NCBI GenBank assembly: GCA_002421475.1
Contig: DIJW01000050.1
Location: 455-7,012 of the forward strand
Length of the DNA stretch: 6,558 bases
From: Thiomicrospira sp. UBA5634
Lineage (GTDB): Bacteria > Pseudomonadota > Gammaproteobacteria > Thiomicrospirales > Thiomicrospiraceae
Direction of reading: 5' to 3'
Shown: positions 6,552 to 6,558 of the stretch, in pieces
How positions within the stretch are numbered: the first letter of the stretch is position 1
How the letters are laid out: each line of letters opens with the position of its first letter
Made by a program: the position numbers and the translations under genes
The notes under the pieces: generated by a model
The model's database searches: none
Seen by the model: the letters and a program-made list of their open reading frames with translations, nothing else
Told to the model about the DNA's origin: nothing

Positions 6552-6558
6552 ACATCCG

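Noticed and set aside
6541..6558. ATG overlapping the end of rsgA, possibly opening the next gene (MRHKHP)
   Set aside because: Only six codons are visible before the window ends and the nearest ribosome-site-like AAGGAT is 14 bases away, so it cannot be judged.

Overview
The window is ordinary chromosomal DNA of a gammaproteobacterium with moderate GC content. The evidence is the class I (short) ketol-acid reductoisomerase, the IlvIH-like acetolactate synthase pair, an oligoribonuclease very close to the E. coli protein, and the grouping of orn with rsgA. A relative of sulfur-oxidising Thiotrichales such as Thiomicrospira is possible, but that is an impression from protein similarity and has not been tested.

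Layout. Positions 1-3243 hold a branched-chain amino acid biosynthesis block transcribed leftwards: ilvB (GTG start, 3019 to 1322), ilvN (1319 to 828, two bases after ilvB), and the first two thirds of ilvC (685 to 1, running off the left edge). ilvB is preceded by a 224-base intergenic region. It carries a sigma70-type promoter, a perfect 20-bp palindrome over the -35 box, and two strong RNA hairpins in the predicted leader. ilvC has its own promoter in the 142-base ilvN-ilvC gap. Further right, orn is also leftward (3801 to 3244). A 63-base divergent gap separates it from a rightward three-gene run: a Ste24-type M48 membrane metalloprotease (3865-5145), a pterin-4a-carbinolamine dehydratase (5138-5479, overlapping by 8 bases) and the ribosome-assembly GTPase RsgA (5553-6551).

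How the genes work together. IlvB and IlvN form the valine-sensitive acetohydroxyacid synthase, and IlvC takes its product to the dihydroxy acid. These are the first two common steps to valine and isoleucine, and the route to leucine. Orn finishes RNA degradation and RsgA matures the 30S subunit. The protease and the dehydratase are translationally coupled but have no obvious biochemical link.

No undescribed multi-gene system is visible, and there is no mobile element with a transposase, CRISPR array, tRNA or rRNA. The parts worth a second look are non-coding: the palindrome and hairpin leader of ilvBN, and a 66-base imperfect inverted repeat that ends four bases before the rsgA start codon.
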